From: Xenorhabdus sp. IM139775
GTDB taxonomy: Bacteria; Pseudomonadota; Gammaproteobacteria; Enterobacterales; Enterobacteriaceae
Reading direction: 5' to 3'
DNA: 64,000 nt
Assembly (NCBI RefSeq): GCF_028598745.1
Contig: NZ_JAQRFK010000004.1
Coordinates: forward strand, 23,307 to 87,306
Part shown: one piece after another, positions 10,003 through 19,375 of the stretch
How the letters are laid out: every line of letters begins with the position of its first letter
Position numbering within the stretch: position 1 is the stretch's first letter
Program-made: the position numbers and the translations under genes
The notes under the pieces: generated by a model
Told to the model about the DNA's origin: nothing
Seen by the model: the letters and a program-made list of their open reading frames with translations, nothing else
Database searches by the model: none

Positions 10003-10701
10003 ATGAAACGAGCCGTTGTTGTATTCAGTGGTGGGCAGGATTCCACCACTTGTTTAATTCAGGCACTTCGCCAATATGACGAAGTACACTGTGTCACCTT
10101 TGATTATGGGCAGCGTCACCGTGCTGAAATTGATGTTGCTTGTCGCATAAGCAAAGAGTTGGGTGCCGCTGCCCACAAAGTACTTGATGTTACTTTATTA
10201 AATGAGCTAGCAATCAGTAGCCTGACAAGGGACAACATTCCCGTCCCCGATTTCAGTGACAGTGAAAAAAGTGGCCTCCCAAGTACTTTTGTGCCTGGCC
10301 GTAATATTTTATTTTTAACTCTGGCGGCAATTTATGCCTATCAGGTTGAGGCTGAAGCCGTTATTACCGGTGTTTGTGAAACTGATTTTTCGGGCTATCC
10401 GGATTGCCGTGATGAATTTGTCAAGGCTCTCAACAACGCCGTCCGTCTGGGTATTGCCCGCGATATTCGTTTTGAAACACCGTTAATGTGGTTAAACAAA
10501 GCGGAAACTTGGGCACTGGCAGATTATTATCAAAAATTGGATTTTATCCGCAATCAAACCCTGACTTGTTATAACGGTCTTCAGGGTGATGGATGCGGCG
10601 AATGCGCTGCCTGCCATCTCAGGGCTAAAGGATTACATCATTATTTAAGCAATACCCAATCCATTATGTTAGACATGAAATCCAAAACACATCTAAGTTA
10701 A
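10003..10701 (+). CDS. queC: 7-cyano-7-deazaguanine synthase QueC
   Basis: The 232-residue enzyme has the ATP-pyrophosphatase loop SGGQDSTT at the N-terminus and four zinc-ligand cysteines at C189, C198, C201 and C204 ([10 protein letters not shown]). It converts 7-carboxy-7-deazaguanine plus ammonia and ATP to preQ0, the queuosine precursor. The later enzymes Tgt and QueA are encoded in this same window at 47-50 kb. AGAGGCAGG precedes the ATG. The hairpin within the ERIC-like element (10760-10787) is a likely terminator. Confidence 0.96.
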   Translation: MKRAVVVFSGGQDSTTCLIQALRQYDEVHCVTFDYGQRHRAEIDVACRISKELGAAAHKVLDVTLLNELAISSLTRDNIPVPDFSDSEKSGLPSTFVPGRNILFLTLAAIYAYQVEAEAVITGVCETDFSGYPDCRDEFVKALNNAVRLGIARDIRFETPLMWLNKAETWALADYYQKLDFIRNQTLTCYNGLQGDGCGECAACHLRAKGLHHYLSNTQSIMLDMKSKTHLS

Positions 10702-10712
10702 TCAGAACGTTT

Positions 10713-10814
10713 TATGCCCTATAAACTTCAAGTTGTGGCTTGCAAGATGAACACGGCTAATGATCTCCCCGCCTACGGGGGGATCATAAATATATCTTGA
10801 AGTATGACGAGTAT
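10713..10814. repeat. ERIC-like intergenic repeat, about 100 bp
   Basis: The left end (TATGCCCTATAAACTTCAAG) and right end (CTTGAAGTATGACGAGTAT) resemble the termini of enterobacterial ERIC elements, but the centre differs and holds a GC-rich hairpin (10760-10787). A shorter copy with related ends lies at 38975-39037. Such elements are non-autonomous and act as transcribed hairpins. It fills the gap between convergent queC and fadM. Confidence 0.65.
10760..10787 (+). terminator. Hairpin in ERIC-like repeat, likely queC terminator
   Basis: The stem ATGATCTCCCCG/CGGGGGGATCAT (12 bp, one T-G pair) has a CCTA loop. An AT-rich tract follows but there is no clean T-run. It may serve both queC and convergent fadM. 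Confidence 0.6.
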
Positions 10815-10816
10815 CG

Positions 10817-11224
10817 TTATCCGGCATTGTTCTTATATAGCTCCATTTTTTCTCGTAACTCACCTTCTAAAGCCAATGCTTTTTGAGTTTTCAAATCAAT
10901 ACAGGCAAATGTCGTTAAAGCATCTGCAATAATCTGATTATCACGCCTGCGTATAATTTCCTGAAAAAATGTACCGCTTTTATTACGTAATGCCTGTACC
11001 GAAGATTTCACTTCCAGCTCATCGGCAATCACGGCTGGATGACGATAATTAATATTGATATTCACCACGACAAAACCGATATTTCTACGATTTAACCATT
11101 CCAACATGTCATTTTCAGTCAGTAAATCCCAACGGGCTGCTTCCATAAATTCCAAATAACGGGCATTGTTCACATGCTGGAAAATATCAACATGATAGCC
11201 CCTGACTTTGATAATTGTGCTCAT
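10817..11224 (-). CDS. fadM: Long-chain acyl-CoA thioesterase FadM (YbaW)
   Basis: The 135-residue hot-dog protein has the 4-hydroxybenzoyl-CoA-thioesterase-like motif VRGYHVDIFQHVNNARYLEF near the start (Asp as catalytic residue) and the conserved FVVVNININYRHPA and CIDLKTQKALALEGELREK segments of E. coli FadM. It hydrolyses long-chain, particularly unsaturated, acyl-CoAs during oleate breakdown. ATG 11224 is chosen because the protein then starts MSTIIKVRGYH as in E. coli and GGAAAG lies upstream; a longer frame reaching 11275 lacks such support. Confidence 0.93.
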   Translation of the reverse strand: MSTIIKVRGYHVDIFQHVNNARYLEFMEAARWDLLTENDMLEWLNRRNIGFVVVNININYRHPAVIADELEVKSSVQALRNKSGTFFQEIIRRRDNQIIADALTTFACIDLKTQKALALEGELREKMELYKNNAG

Positions 11225-11326
11225 TGTTATTCTTTCCTTATACTCATCAGACCAGATAAGATGTAACAATAGCAAAACAATTTAATTACAATAGGGTTTG
11301 ATGAATTATTCTTGATCGATATCACA

Positions 11327-11364
11327 GCCCTCTTGATAAAATTGCTGAGCATTCACAAGAGGGC
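11327..11364 (-). terminator. Hairpin between ybaV and fadM
   Basis: GCCCTCTTG and CAAGAGGGC form a 9-bp stem with a 20-nt loop, directly after the ybaV stop codon. No T-run follows on the minus strand, so termination is uncertain. Confidence 0.45.
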
Positions 11365-11371
11365 CTAACAT

Positions 11372-11758
11372 TTAGTAAGTTAATTTATCCCGATTTTTTT
11401 CTATAAACATAGGCCCAATGCCTTGTACTTCCTGTAATTGTTCTATTGCGGTAAAAGGGCCATATTTATCACGATACTCAATAATCGCCTGTGCTTTTTT
11501 AGCCCCCACGCCATTAAGTTCTTTCGCTAACTCTTCAGCATTTGCCGTATTAATATTAACAAGCCCCTTTCCCTGTATCTGCTGTTCCCCTTCCTCTTTC
11601 ACCTTACCGTTTTCAATCGTGGTTTTGTCTTTATATTGACCAACAGGTTGTTTCACTATTTTATCAGTAGGTTCATTAGCTGTAGCTGCATGAGATAGTG
11701 GCATGCTAATACACAATGCCATAATGAGTGAATTGAATAATATCCTTAAATATTTCAT
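11372..11758 (-). CDS. ybaV: Helix-hairpin-helix (ComEA-like) exported protein YbaV
   Basis: The 128-residue protein has a signal peptide (MKYLRILFNSLIMALCISMPLSHA) and a C-terminal double helix-hairpin-helix domain (VNINTANAEELAKELNGVGAKKA and IEQLQEVQGIGPMFIEKN halves) of the ComEA type, which binds DNA non-specifically in competence proteins. E. coli YbaV has the same layout between ppiD and fadM; its role is not well defined. ATG 11758 is chosen because GGAGAG precedes it and a signal peptide follows; the longer frame to 11866 would begin inside the terminator at 11838-11863. Confidence 0.88.
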   Translation of the reverse strand: MKYLRILFNSLIMALCISMPLSHAATANEPTDKIVKQPVGQYKDKTTIENGKVKEEGEQQIQGKGLVNINTANAEELAKELNGVGAKKAQAIIEYRDKYGPFTAIEQLQEVQGIGPMFIEKNRDKLTY

Positions 11759-11837
11759 GTAAATCTCTCCATATTTTGTTGGTGAAGGAAAGATTGCCAC
11801 AACAATATTTCTGAGCAACAGGCAAGGTTCAGATATG

Positions 11838-11863
11838 CGAAAGGCCACGAAAGTGGCCTTTTT
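11838..11863. terminator. Hairpin after ppiD, terminator-like in both directions
   Basis: GGCCAC-GAAA-GTGGCC with five T on the plus side and a shorter T stretch (TTT) on the minus side. It uses the same stem as the terminator at 29-54 but with a GNRA loop. Its likely job is to end ppiD transcription on the minus strand. Confidence 0.65.
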
Positions 11864-11906
11864 CAATTACGATGTTGCAAAAACAGATGCGAGCAGCTTC
11901 GCAATT

Positions 11907-13787
11907 TTATTCAAGTTGACCAAATTTAATATCCGCATCATCACGTAAATTCATGATGAGTGACTCCAGCATGCTATTACCTGTCTGGTATTGGTAACCC
12001 ATCATATATTGTTTGAGCTGATCATCTGTCACAGAGCCCGGAACAACTTTATCCAACTGGATAAGCACCGCGTTACCCAGTTCGTCTTGAGCTAATCCAT
12101 AGACAGGCTTACCCTCTTTAGGGTGCGGTAAAGTGAATGCCATATCAATCGCCTGATTAGTTTGTGACAGGTGTTTTATCACAGTAGGCTGCTCGAACTG
12201 AATTTCTGCTGCTTTCAGTGCCGGCTCACCTTTACCTTCTTTCAAGCCAGCCAAGAGTTTTTCACTTTCAACCTGAAGCTGTTTTTCCGCTTTCTGGCGT
12301 TTCACCAACTCAGCCACCTCAGATTTAGCCTGTTCAAGCGACTGGACTGTCTCAGGTTTAACCTCGTCAACACGCAGAATAAAGGCTCTGTCGCCCTCAA
12401 CCGAAATGACATCTGAGTTTACGCCTGTCGCTCCTTTACCATCAATCAAATTGCCAGAGAAAATCGCCTGAACAACTTGATTGAAATTAATGTCAGCCGG
12501 AACATGATCGCGATCAAACCAGTCAGTGGTCACTGCCTGATAACCTGCCGCTTTTTCTGCTGCTGCCAATGAGTCATTGTCATTCGCGGCAGCATCACTC
12601 ACTTTTCGCTGTAATGCATAGAACGCATCAACCGCTTTTTCCTGCTTAACAATTTTTTCTATTTCCGAACGCACATCCGCCAATGGCTTGACTTCCTGAG
12701 GCTTAATATCATCCAAACGGAAAATTGCATATCCATTAGATAATTTGATCACCGCTGAAAGTTGCCCTTTCTGGGTCAAATTCGTTGATTTAAGCTCATC
12801 CGGCAGAGCGCTTTCTTCCATCCAACCCAGATCACCGCCCTTTTGAGCAGAATATTTGTCGGTCGATTTTTCTGAGGCCAATTGACTAAAATCGGCGCCT
12901 TTCTTTAACTCATCCAAAACCGATTTAGCGGCAGCGTCTGAATCTTGTTGCATGAAGCTGTACTTTTTCTGTTCAGGCTTCGTGTATTTCGCCAAGTTAT
13001 CTTTATAGTATTTTTCAATATCAGCGTCAGATACAGTGACATTTTTCAGTTCATTCTCTGCATCCATTTTGAGATAACTGACTTTCACTCTCTCCGGCAC
13101 AGTGAAATGTTTACTATTCGCATCATAATAGTTTTTCAGCTCTTCATCAGTCACTGTTTGCTTCTCTTCAATTGATTTCAATTCAAGAGTGGCAAAACGC
13201 ACTGTCCTTTCTTGAAAAAGTAAGGCCGCTTCCTGTTTTATTTCCGGCGGTAATGCAATTTCCGCACCTATAACCATTTGCTGCAATTGACGCGTAATCA
13301 GCTCCTGACGAATCTGTTCAGCCAGATTATCAAGGCTAGCGTTTGAACGGGCAAGCCAGCTTAAATATTCCTGATATTTGTTGTTGTCAAATTGGCCATC
13401 AGTCTGGAGAAACGGTAGATTACGTATCTCTTGGGCAACCTGATTATCACTTGCTGATAAACCCAGCTTACGGGCATATTGTTCAATCAAGGTCGCATTG
13501 ATGAGTCTATCCAATGATTGGTGCCGAAGCTGCTGCAACCTTTGTTCATCGCTTAACAACGTTGAAAATTCATCACCCAGCTTCTCCTGTTGCGCATTTT
13601 TTTCTTGCAAAAATGCCTGCTCCAGTTGAGCACGACTAATGGTTTGGCCATTCACTTTGGCAGCATAACTACCGCTTTCGCTGGACAGGTAACCTGTTAC
13701 ACCAGTCAGCAAAAAAGTCAGGATAATTAGAGCCAACACAATTTTGAGCACAGGACCGTTCGCCGCCGTGCGTAGGTTGTCCATCAT
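11907..13787 (-). CDS. ppiD: Periplasmic folding chaperone PpiD
   Basis: The 626-residue protein has a short cytoplasmic tail, one N-terminal membrane anchor (about residues 13-33), SurA-like N-terminal chaperone helices and a parvulin-type domain at about 265-355. E. coli PpiD (623 residues) is tethered at the SecYEG exit and helps newly exported outer-membrane and periplasmic proteins fold; its parvulin domain has little isomerase activity. The start MMDNLRTAANGPVLK matches E. coli. It sits downstream of hupB and lon, in the usual enterobacterial order, with terminators on both sides. Confidence 0.95.
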   Translation of the reverse strand: MMDNLRTAANGPVLKIVLALIILTFLLTGVTGYLSSESGSYAAKVNGQTISRAQLEQAFLQEKNAQQEKLGDEFSTLLSDEQRLQQLRHQSLDRLINATLIEQYARKLGLSASDNQVAQEIRNLPFLQTDGQFDNNKYQEYLSWLARSNASLDNLAEQIRQELITRQLQQMVIGAEIALPPEIKQEAALLFQERTVRFATLELKSIEEKQTVTDEELKNYYDANSKHFTVPERVKVSYLKMDAENELKNVTVSDADIEKYYKDNLAKYTKPEQKKYSFMQQDSDAAAKSVLDELKKGADFSQLASEKSTDKYSAQKGGDLGWMEESALPDELKSTNLTQKGQLSAVIKLSNGYAIFRLDDIKPQEVKPLADVRSEIEKIVKQEKAVDAFYALQRKVSDAAANDNDSLAAAEKAAGYQAVTTDWFDRDHVPADINFNQVVQAIFSGNLIDGKGATGVNSDVISVEGDRAFILRVDEVKPETVQSLEQAKSEVAELVKRQKAEKQLQVESEKLLAGLKEGKGEPALKAAEIQFEQPTVIKHLSQTNQAIDMAFTLPHPKEGKPVYGLAQDELGNAVLIQLDKVVPGSVTDDQLKQYMMGYQYQTGNSMLESLIMNLRDDADIKFGQLE

Positions 13788-13852
13788 AAAGACGTAAAAC
13801 TCCGCTTTAGTGAAAAAGAAACTGTCATATTACGCTAATTCAAACGTTAAGA

Positions 13853-13884
13853 GAAAAAAAGCGCACCAATCAATTGATGCGCTT
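13853..13884 (-). terminator. Terminator of hupB
   Basis: On the minus strand AAGCGCA and TGCGCTT form a 7-bp stem around a 12-nt AT-rich loop, followed by seven T. It lies between hupB and ppiD. Confidence 0.8.
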
Positions 13885-13961
13885 ATATTCTAGCCGATCA
13901 ATACGGGCTAGTCAGTTGAAGTTTATCGCTATAACAAGAACCAGATCCGGTTTCCTGTCCA

Positions 13962-14237
13962 TTAACCATTAACAGCATCTTTTAAACCCTTTCCAGCCCG
14001 GAAAGCAGGTACTTTTGCTGCTGCGATCTTGATTTCCTTACCTGTCTGAGGGTTGCGCCCTGTACGTGCAGCTCGCTCACGCACAGTAAACGTGCCGAAC
14101 CCCACTAAAGCGATATCATCACCGTCTTTCAATGCACCAGATACTGAAGAAATGAATGCATCTACTACACGTCCGGCGGCTGCCTTAGAAATGTTTACAT
14201 CAGCAGCAATTTTGTCGATCAGTTGTGATTTATTCAC
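13962..14237 (-). CDS. hupB: DNA-binding protein HU-beta
   Basis: The 91-residue protein begins [11 protein letters not shown] and contains the HU signature [21 protein letters not shown] of the DNA-binding arm. It is close to E. coli HupB (90 residues), with the main differences in helix 2. HU dimers bend and compact the nucleoid. The position between lon and ppiD identifies it as the beta subunit rather than HupA. An isolated terminator (13853-13884) follows, and an own promoter is expected in the 262-bp gap before lon. Confidence 0.96.
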   Translation of the reverse strand: MNKSQLIDKIAADVNISKAAAGRVVDAFISSVSGALKDGDDIALVGFGTFTVRERAARTGRNPQTGKEIKIAAAKVPAFRAGKGLKDAVNG

Positions 14238-14400
14238 TCTTATTCATCCCCATTTTAGTTTTACTATCATAACGGAAACTGATTTATGACGGATAACACG
14301 ACAGTTATGCCGTCATATCAACCCTTTCCAGTATTAGCAAGAAATCATAGAACAGCAAAATATTTAATCAGATAATTATACTAATCTAATTTAGTGACAC

Positions 14401-14420
14401 AAAAAAAGGCTGGCAAGCCT
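14401..14420 (-). terminator. Terminator of lon
   Basis: On the minus strand AGGCT-TGCC-AGCCT is followed by seven T. It lies 80 nt after the lon stop codon. Confidence 0.75.
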
Positions 14421-14499
14421 GAATTGACTCACCAACCTGAATTTTATATACAGTTCTTGAGTTAGTTCACTATTTTTGTACTATCTTACTGATATTACA

Positions 14500-16854
14500 T
14501 TACTTTAGTGATACTAATCCTGCACCAAATGCGGGTTCCTGCAACGCAATAGATAAAACATCTTCTATACGCTTGACGGGATGGATCTCCAAGTCTTGGA
14601 CCACATTCTGTGGGATCTCTTCCAGATCTCGTTTATTGTCATCCGGGATCACAACCGTCTTTATTCCCCCACGGTGCGCTGCCAGTAATTTCTCTTTCAG
14701 GCCACCGATTGGCAGAACTAAGCCACGCAGAGTAATTTCTCCCGTCATGGCCACATCAGCACGAACAGGATTGCCCGTCAGACAGGAAACCAATGCAGTA
14801 CACATTGCAATCCCCGCACTTGGACCATCTTTGGGGGTTGCCCCTTCCGGCACATGTACATGGATATCACGTTTTTCATGGAAATCAGCACTGATGCCCA
14901 GCTTATCCGCACGAGCCCGAACAACGGTCAAGGCGGCCTGGATAGATTCCTGCATCACTTCACCCAATGAACCGGTATAAGTCAGTTTACCTTTACCCGG
15001 TACACTGGCTGTTTCAATCGTCAGCAAATCACCACCAACTTCTGTCCACGCCAGACCAGTTACCTGCCCCACCCGATTTTCGGTATCAGCACGGCCATAA
15101 TCTACTCGCTGCACACCCAGATACTCTTTCAGATTATCCGCATTGATTTCGATGTGCTTGAGCCTCTTATCCATCAATAATGCTTTGACCGCCTTACGAC
15201 ACAATTTAGAGATTTCACGTTCCAAACTACGAACGCCAGCCTCACGTGTGTAGTAGCGGATAATGCCAATAATTGCACCATCATCTATAGTCAGTTCGCC
15301 TTTTTTCAGGGCGTTTCGCTCAATTTGTTTCGGCAACAGATGACGTTTGGCAATATTCAATTTTTCATCTTCGGTATAGCCCGATAGACGAATAACTTCC
15401 ATACGATCCAGCAATGGTGCAGGGATATTCATGGAGTTAGATGTTGCCACGAACATGACATCGGAAAGATCGTAATCAACTTCAAGGTAATGATCGTTAA
15501 ATGCGACGTTTTGTTCAGGATCAAGTACTTCTAACAATGCCGAAGCGGGGTCACCACGCATATCGGATGACATTTTGTCAATTTCATCCAATAAGAACAG
15601 TGGATTTTTAACCCCTATTTTGGACATTTTCTGGATTAATTTGCCCGGCATTGAACCAATATAGGTACGACGATGACCACGGATTTCCGCTTCATCGCGT
15701 ACACCGCCCAATGCCATGCGTACATATTTACGCCCAGTTGCACGGGCAATAGAACGACCCAATGAGGTTTTGCCCACACCAGGAGGCCCTACCAAGCAGA
15801 GTATCGGCCCCTTGAGCTTGCTGATACGGCTCTGTACCGCAAGATATTCAAGAATACGCTCTTTGACGCGTTCCAAACCATAATGGTCTGTATCCAACAC
15901 TTCCTGCGCTTTGACTAAATCTTTTTTTACCTTGCTACGTGCAACCCAAGGAACTTGCACCATCCAATCAATGTAACTACGAACAACCGTTGCTTCGGCT
16001 GACATCGGAGACATCATTTTTAATTTCTGCAACTCAGCTTCGACTTTTTCACGCGCCTCTTTTGGCATCTTCGCGTCTTCGATCTTGCGTTTCAGCGTCT
16101 CGTATTCATCAGGTGCATCATCCATCTCACCCAATTCTTTCTGAATTGCTTTCATTTGCTCATTCAGGTAGTACTCGCGCTGGCTTTTTTCCATCTGTTT
16201 TTTAACGCGATTGCGGATACGTTTTTCTACCTGTAGCAAATCAATTTCTGATTCCATCATGGCGATCAGATATTCAATGCGCTCAACAATATCAGACATC
16301 TCTAAAACTGTCTGCTTATCGTTGATTTTCAATGGCATATGTGCAGCAATGGTATCTGCCAATTTTGCCACATCTTCAATACTGTGCAACGATGTCAATA
16401 CTTCTGGTGGAATTTTTTTGTTCAGCTTGACATAACCTTCAAACTGATTAATCGCTGTTCTTACCAGAACTTCTTGCTCACGTTCATCAACGTCAGAGGA
16501 TTCAAGGTACTCAACTTGTGCATAAAAATATTCGCCATTATCCGTCAACGTGGTAATGCGAGCGCGCCGCAAGCCTTCAACCAGAACTTTTACTGTGCCA
16601 TCCGGCAATTTTAACATCTGTAACACAGAAGCCACTGTACCGACGGAGAAAAGATCATTGACTCCCGGTTCATCAGTAGATGCTTCTTTTTGCGCGACCA
16701 ACATGACTTGTTTGTCATGCTCCATTGCTGCTTCCAGGCAATGAATCGACTTCTCACGCCCAACAAACAGAGGGATCACCATATGTGGGTAAACCACTAC
16801 ATCGCGCAAAGGCAATACAGGGATTTCTATGCGTTCGGAACGCTCAGGATTCAT
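14500..16854 (-). CDS. lon: ATP-dependent protease Lon
   Basis: The 784-residue protein has exactly the E. coli length. It carries the N-terminal substrate-recognition domain, the AAA+ module with Walker A GPPGVGKTS and Walker B FLLDEIDK, and the C-terminal serine-lysine protease with S679 (PKDGPSAGIA) and K722 (GGLKEKLLAAHRGG), both at E. coli positions. Cytoplasmic Lon degrades misfolded proteins and regulators such as SulA and RcsA. A heat-shock promoter (16942-16968) and a leader hairpin (16895-16918) precede it. clpX lies upstream behind its own terminator, so lon is expressed independently. Confidence 0.97.
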   Translation of the reverse strand: MNPERSERIEIPVLPLRDVVVYPHMVIPLFVGREKSIHCLEAAMEHDKQVMLVAQKEASTDEPGVNDLFSVGTVASVLQMLKLPDGTVKVLVEGLRRARITTLTDNGEYFYAQVEYLESSDVDEREQEVLVRTAINQFEGYVKLNKKIPPEVLTSLHSIEDVAKLADTIAAHMPLKINDKQTVLEMSDIVERIEYLIAMMESEIDLLQVEKRIRNRVKKQMEKSQREYYLNEQMKAIQKELGEMDDAPDEYETLKRKIEDAKMPKEAREKVEAELQKLKMMSPMSAEATVVRSYIDWMVQVPWVARSKVKKDLVKAQEVLDTDHYGLERVKERILEYLAVQSRISKLKGPILCLVGPPGVGKTSLGRSIARATGRKYVRMALGGVRDEAEIRGHRRTYIGSMPGKLIQKMSKIGVKNPLFLLDEIDKMSSDMRGDPASALLEVLDPEQNVAFNDHYLEVDYDLSDVMFVATSNSMNIPAPLLDRMEVIRLSGYTEDEKLNIAKRHLLPKQIERNALKKGELTIDDGAIIGIIRYYTREAGVRSLEREISKLCRKAVKALLMDKRLKHIEINADNLKEYLGVQRVDYGRADTENRVGQVTGLAWTEVGGDLLTIETASVPGKGKLTYTGSLGEVMQESIQAALTVVRARADKLGISADFHEKRDIHVHVPEGATPKDGPSAGIAMCTALVSCLTGNPVRADVAMTGEITLRGLVLPIGGLKEKLLAAHRGGIKTVVIPDDNKRDLEEIPQNVVQDLEIHPVKRIEDVLSIALQEPAFGAGLVSLK

Positions 16855-16894
16855 AGAGCTCTCTCTTCGTTTAGCTTTCGCCAGTTTTAGGAAT

Positions 16895-16918
16895 CTCGTG
16901 AAACACGGTTTTCACGAG
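16895..16918 (-). promoter_or_regulatory. Inverted repeat in the lon 5' leader
   Basis: CTCGTGAAA and TTTCACGAG form a perfect 9-bp stem with a 6-nt loop, between the sigma-32 -10 box and the lon ribosome-binding site. It would be at the 5' part of the lon mRNA. It may be an mRNA structure or an operator; function is unknown. Confidence 0.5.
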
Positions 16919-16941
16919 TTTCACTTCAAAGAATACAAAAT

Positions 16942-16968
16942 ATATGGGGACAGGAATCTGACATTCAA
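16942..16968 (-). promoter_or_regulatory. Sigma-32 heat-shock promoter of lon
   Basis: On the minus strand TTGAA (16964-16968), 14 bp, then CCCCATAT (16942-16949) match the sigma-32 consensus (CTTGAA and CCCCATNT). E. coli lon is a known heat-shock gene with a promoter of this type at the same place. Confidence 0.85.
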
Positions 16969-16982
16969 TAGCCTATGTCTGC

Positions 16983-17020
16983 AAAAAACAAAATGAGGGA
17001 AAACCCCTCATTTTTTGTTT
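16983..17020 (-). terminator. Terminator of clpX
   Basis: AAATGAGGG and CCCTCATTT form a 9-bp stem flanked by A/T tracts on both sides. On the minus strand the stem is followed by TTGTTTTTTG. It separates clpX from lon. Confidence 0.75.
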
Positions 17021-17063
17021 TTTCAATGCGTCTTGATAATCAGCACTTCCTTACCCCATTTCT

Positions 17064-18335
17064 TCACTCACCAGAAACTTGGGCATCCGGCTTGCTATAT
17101 ATCAATAATGGTGTGGAGTTATCTTCGACAACCGTTTCATCAACGACAACTTTCTCTACATGTTCCATTGATGGCAGATCGTACATTGTATCCAGCAAAA
17201 CACCTTCAACAATTGAACGAAGGCCACGGGCACCCGTTTTACGCGCCATGGCTTTTTTCGCTATGGAAGTCAGTGCTTCTTTTCTGAATTCCAGTTCAAC
17301 ACCCTCAAGGTTAAACAGGGCCTGATACTGTTTCGTAAGCGCATTTTTCGGTTCCTGTAGGATTTGAATCAATGCTTCTTCATTAAGTTCAGTCAGCGTT
17401 GCCACAACGGGCAGACGACCGATGAATTCAGGAATTAACCCAAACTTGATCAAATCTTCCGGTTCAACCTGAGACAGCAATTGACCTTCTGTTGCTTTCT
17501 CCGATTCACCACTAACTTTAGCACTAAAACCAATACCTGAACTGATATTCAAACGCTGGCTGACCACTTTATCCAAACCGGCAAACGCACCGCCACAGAT
17601 AAACAGGATCTTGGAAGTATCAACTTGCAAAAATTCCTGCTGTGGGTGCTTACGACCACCTTGAGGTGGAACCGCCGCCACAGTGCCTTCAATCAGTTTC
17701 AACAGGGCCTGTTGAACCCCTTCTCCCGATACATCACGAGTAATTGAAGGGTTATCAGACTTACGGGAAATTTTATCTATTTCATCAATATACACGATAC
17801 CACGTTGTGCCTTCTGCACGTCGTAGTCACATTTTTGCAGAAGTTTCTGAATAATATTTTCTACGTCTTCCCCAACATAACCTGCTTCGGTCAATGTCGT
17901 GGCATCAGCCATCGTAAACGGAACGTCTAAATAGCGAGCCAATGTCTCTGCCAACAACGTCTTACCGCTACCTGTCGGGCCAATCAACAGAATATTACTT
18001 TTGCCGAGTTCCACGCCGTTAGTGGTATCACCATTACGTAGTCTCTTGTAATGGTTATAAACCGCAACTGCTAACACCTTTTTCGCTGTTTCCTGGCCGA
18101 TAACATAATCATCCAGATGTTGGCGAATTTCATGCGGGGTAGGCAATGCGCTACGCTCACGATGTGGTACCAGCTCCTTAATTTCTTCGCGAATGATATC
18201 ATTACATAAATCGACACATTCATCGCAGATATACACTGACGGGCCAGCGATTAATTTCCGTACTTCATGTTGGCTTTTCCCGCAGAAAGAGCAATACAGC
18301 AGCTTTCCTGAACCGTCTTTGCGCTTATCTGTCAT
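17064..18335 (-). CDS. clpX: ClpXP unfoldase subunit ClpX
   Basis: The 423-residue AAA+ protein has the N-terminal zinc-binding domain with C15, C18, C37 and C40, then Walker A GPTGSGKT, Walker [11 protein letters not shown], the pore loop region and the IGF loop (SSGIGFSAK) that docks ClpP. It unfolds ssrA-tagged and other substrates and feeds them to ClpP. clpP is 145 nt upstream on the same strand, so the genes form the usual clpP-clpX unit. The terminator at 16983-17020 ends it before lon. Confidence 0.97.
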   Translation of the reverse strand: MTDKRKDGSGKLLYCSFCGKSQHEVRKLIAGPSVYICDECVDLCNDIIREEIKELVPHRERSALPTPHEIRQHLDDYVIGQETAKKVLAVAVYNHYKRLRNGDTTNGVELGKSNILLIGPTGSGKTLLAETLARYLDVPFTMADATTLTEAGYVGEDVENIIQKLLQKCDYDVQKAQRGIVYIDEIDKISRKSDNPSITRDVSGEGVQQALLKLIEGTVAAVPPQGGRKHPQQEFLQVDTSKILFICGGAFAGLDKVVSQRLNISSGIGFSAKVSGESEKATEGQLLSQVEPEDLIKFGLIPEFIGRLPVVATLTELNEEALIQILQEPKNALTKQYQALFNLEGVELEFRKEALTSIAKKAMARKTGARGLRSIVEGVLLDTMYDLPSMEHVEKVVVDETVVEDNSTPLLIYSKPDAQVSGE

Positions 18336-18480
18336 CAGTCAACCTCACTTTATGAACTGTTATCCCAGTTTGTCCGGCATAACAGAAAAAACGCTGTTAT
18401 TACTCCGACTAGTTTAGCGTCAACATCAAAAAACGCTCAGAGAAAGGCTAGCATCGGAGTAATAAGGTAATTATTAATAA

Positions 18481-19104
18481 TTAGTTACGCTGGGTGAAAA
18501 TACTATCAACCAATCCGTATCCTACGGCCTCTTCGGCTGACAAGAAACGATCGCGTTCTGTATCCCCAATAATCTTCTCAAGTGGTTGCCCGGTATGTTT
18601 CGCCATCAATTCGTTCATACGGGCTTTAACTTTGAGTATTTCCTGCGCATGGATTTCTATATCAGTCGCCTGTCCCTGAAAACCACCCAGTGGCTGGTGA
18701 ATCATCACTCTGGAATTTGACAGACAGAAACGCTTCCCTTGCGCGCCAGCGGTCAGCAGGAATGCCCCCATTGAACAAGCCTGTCCCATACAAATAGTAC
18801 TCACATCGGGTTTGATAAACTGCATCGTGTCATAAATAGACATTCCTGCTGTAATAACCCCACCAGGTGAGTTGATATATAAATGAATATCTTTTTCTGG
18901 GTTTTCTGCTTCCAAGAATAACATCTGGGCAACGATCAAGTTCGCCATATGATCTTCAACAGGCCCGGTTAGAAAAATAATACGCTCTTTCAATAAGCGG
19001 GAATAGATATCAAATGCACGCTCTCCACGTGCTGTTTGTTCAACCACCATCGGCACCAAAGACATGTTAGGTGCATATTGATCTTGCTTGCCACTGTATG
19101 ACAT
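18481..19104 (-). CDS. clpP: ATP-dependent Clp protease proteolytic subunit
   Basis: The 207-residue serine protease equals E. coli ClpP in length. S111 ([10 protein letters not shown]) and H136 (VMIHQPLGG) are the catalytic serine and histidine in precursor numbering; the catalytic Asp lies in the [13 protein letters not shown] segment. A propeptide of about 14 residues is expected to be cleaved ([14 protein letters not shown] start is [10 protein letters not shown] here). It forms a double heptamer barrel with ClpX or ClpA. The gene has AGGAGACGG as ribosome-binding site and starts a clpP-clpX operon downstream of tig and its terminator. Confidence 0.97.
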   Translation of the reverse strand: MSYSGKQDQYAPNMSLVPMVVEQTARGERAFDIYSRLLKERIIFLTGPVEDHMANLIVAQMLFLEAENPEKDIHLYINSPGGVITAGMSIYDTMQFIKPDVSTICMGQACSMGAFLLTAGAQGKRFCLSNSRVMIHQPLGGFQGQATDIEIHAQEILKVKARMNELMAKHTGQPLEKIIGDTERDRFLSAEEAVGYGLVDSIFTQRN

Positions 19105-19284
19105 TTCCGTCTCCTAATAGAACTCACGCTGGTGCCATTCATAACTGATTCTACTTGAGATAAGCGATGATGACCATGATCCAAAGTTAACTAACAAGGG
19201 GAGCTTCCCCCTCTAAAAAGTAGTAAGCCCCTACATAATAGTAAGAAAGGATATGAGGTTAAATCTGTTTTTTTCAAGAACAAT

Positions 19285-19315
19285 AAAAAAACCCGCAAGC
19301 ATAGCCTGCGGGTTT
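19285..19315 (-). terminator. Terminator of tig
   Basis: On the minus strand AACCCGCAGGC and its partner GCTTGCGGGTT form a strong stem followed by a T-run. It lies 61 nt after the tig stop codon. Confidence 0.85.
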
Positions 19316-19375
19316 ACTTCGGTTTGCTTCATTGAGTGCGAGGCTTCATCATCTCAGGCAATCAATAAATGAAAC

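Noticed and set aside
11759..11866. Longer N-terminus for ybaV reaching 11866
   Set aside because: It would start inside a terminator hairpin and bury the signal peptide; ATG 11758 has a good ribosome-binding site.
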